Source: Mycobacterium sp. 852002-51961_SCH5331710
Lineage (GTDB): Bacteria; Actinomycetota; Actinomycetes; Mycobacteriales; Mycobacteriaceae
DNA length: 64,000 nt
Assembly (NCBI RefSeq): GCF_001665535.1
Contig: NZ_LZSQ01000053.1
Span: 62,001 to 126,000 of the forward strand
Direction: 5' to 3'
The position numbers and the translations under genes were made by a program. Shown here piece after piece: positions 63,656 through 64,000 of this stretch; position 1 is the first letter of the stretch; the number at the start of each line of letters is the position of its first letter. Under the pieces are notes generated by a model. The model made no database searches and was not told the DNA's origin. It worked only from the letters and a program-made list of their open reading frames with translations.

Positions 63656-63669
63656 TAGAACGTGTTCTA
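63656..63669. promoter_or_regulatory. KstR operator between fadE34 and kstR
   Basis: TAGAACGTGTTCTA is palindromic apart from its central bases and matches TNNAACNNGTTNNA fully. It controls fadE34 and, by autoregulation, kstR. It is the strongest box in the window. Confidence 0.9.
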
Positions 63670-63811
63670 ATAGTGCCAGCGACCGACCGTCAAGTCGACC
63701 GCCATTACAGCAGCACACGTCGGTGCCAACGCGGGCGTCGAGGTGAGAAAAAGTGCATCGGCATGCGTATCGCTTCCAGCGATAACGCGTCACGAAGGAG
63801 AAGCCCGCCGC

Positions 63812-64000
63812 ATGTCCGGCCCGTCTCAGCCAGCCGCCGCCAACCCGGGCTCGGGGTCGGAGTCCCGACCGCGTCAGGTGATGAACGTGGCGGTCCTGTC
63901 CGAATCTGAGCTCGGGTCGGAAGCCCAGCGCGAGCGCCGCAAGCGGATCCTGGACGCCACCCTGGCCATCGCCTCCAAGGGCGGTTACGAAGCCGTCCAG
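63812..64000 (+). CDS. kstR: KstR, TetR-family master repressor of sterol catabolism (5' part)
   Basis: First 63 residues; the gene runs off the right edge. After a 23-residue Pro/Ser-rich lead comes MNVAVLSESELGSEAQ, then RERRKRILDATLAIASKGG, the first helices of the DNA-binding domain, matching KstR. The ATG at 63812 has GAAGGAG 12 bases upstream; the internal ATG at 63881 would give the shorter form known from M. tuberculosis. Equivalent to Rv3574. Confidence 0.92.
   Translation, partial: MSGPSQPAAANPGSGSESRPRQVMNVAVLSESELGSEAQRERRKRILDATLAIASKGGYEAVQ

Overview
The window is high-GC actinobacterial DNA. Its right two-thirds follows, gene for gene, the cholesterol-catabolism locus known from Mycobacterium tuberculosis (Rv3540c to Rv3574). 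A MPT63/DUF1942 secreted protein, a 13E12-type HNH protein and a DUF2563 protein point to the same group. The host is most likely an environmental mycobacterium (Mycolicibacterium-like). Species cannot be fixed from the sequence alone.

Left region (1-16 kb, minus strand). This looks like one long, tightly packed operon. It starts with a four-gene cassette at 15955-11357: a stand-alone NRPS adenylation domain, a carrier protein, a flavin amine oxidase and a lysine-2,3-aminomutase-like radical SAM enzyme. Their stop and start codons overlap or nearly overlap. It is followed at 11266-1 by an exopolysaccharide cluster: a polyprenyl-phosphate sugar transferase, two GT4 glycosyltransferases, the GDP-fucose pair gmd/fcl, two hexapeptide acyltransferases, a membrane-anchored protein, a 948-residue flippase-polymerase (Wzx-Wzy) fusion, and a partial anchored protein at the edge. 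An orphan LuxR-type regulator with a degenerate receiver lies just upstream. My main hypothesis is that beta-lysine (or a relative) is made, loaded on the carrier and used to decorate a fucose-containing surface polysaccharide.

Bridge (17.2-19.6 kb). A gene-poor 0.8 kb stretch with two perfect palindromes is followed by a secreted DUF1942 protein and a membrane-anchored protein of unknown function.

Sterol region. The KstR-type block at 19.6-27.1 kb (ltp2, chsH1, chsH2, chsE2, chsE1, cyp125 and divergent fadA5) removes the cholesterol side chain. The KstR2-type block at 27.5-48.9 kb (two SDRs, echA20, ipdA, ipdB, ipdC, fadA6, kstR2, ipdF, fadE30, fadD3, fadE31-33 and an aminotransferase) degrades the last two rings. 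hsaB, hsaC, hsaD, hsaA and kshB at 56-61 kb open rings A and B. fadE34 and the first 63 codons of kstR close the window. Four good KstR boxes (plus one imperfect) and three KstR2 boxes sit at the expected divergent promoters.

Insertions in the sterol backbone. (i) A SatD-family gene and a membrane partner with an AT-rich operator, then an NDMA-type alcohol dehydrogenase and another membrane protein, at 32.8-36.3 kb. (ii) A predicted type VII secretion toxin-immunity module at 38.7-41.2 kb (DUF2563 partner, 510-aa protein with a glycine-zipper tail, six-helix membrane protein), at the position held by PPE64 in M. tuberculosis. (iii) An HNH-domain gene, a 3-hydroxybutyrate utilisation operon with its LysR regulator, and an alpha/beta hydrolase at 49-56 kb, where M. 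tuberculosis has nat.
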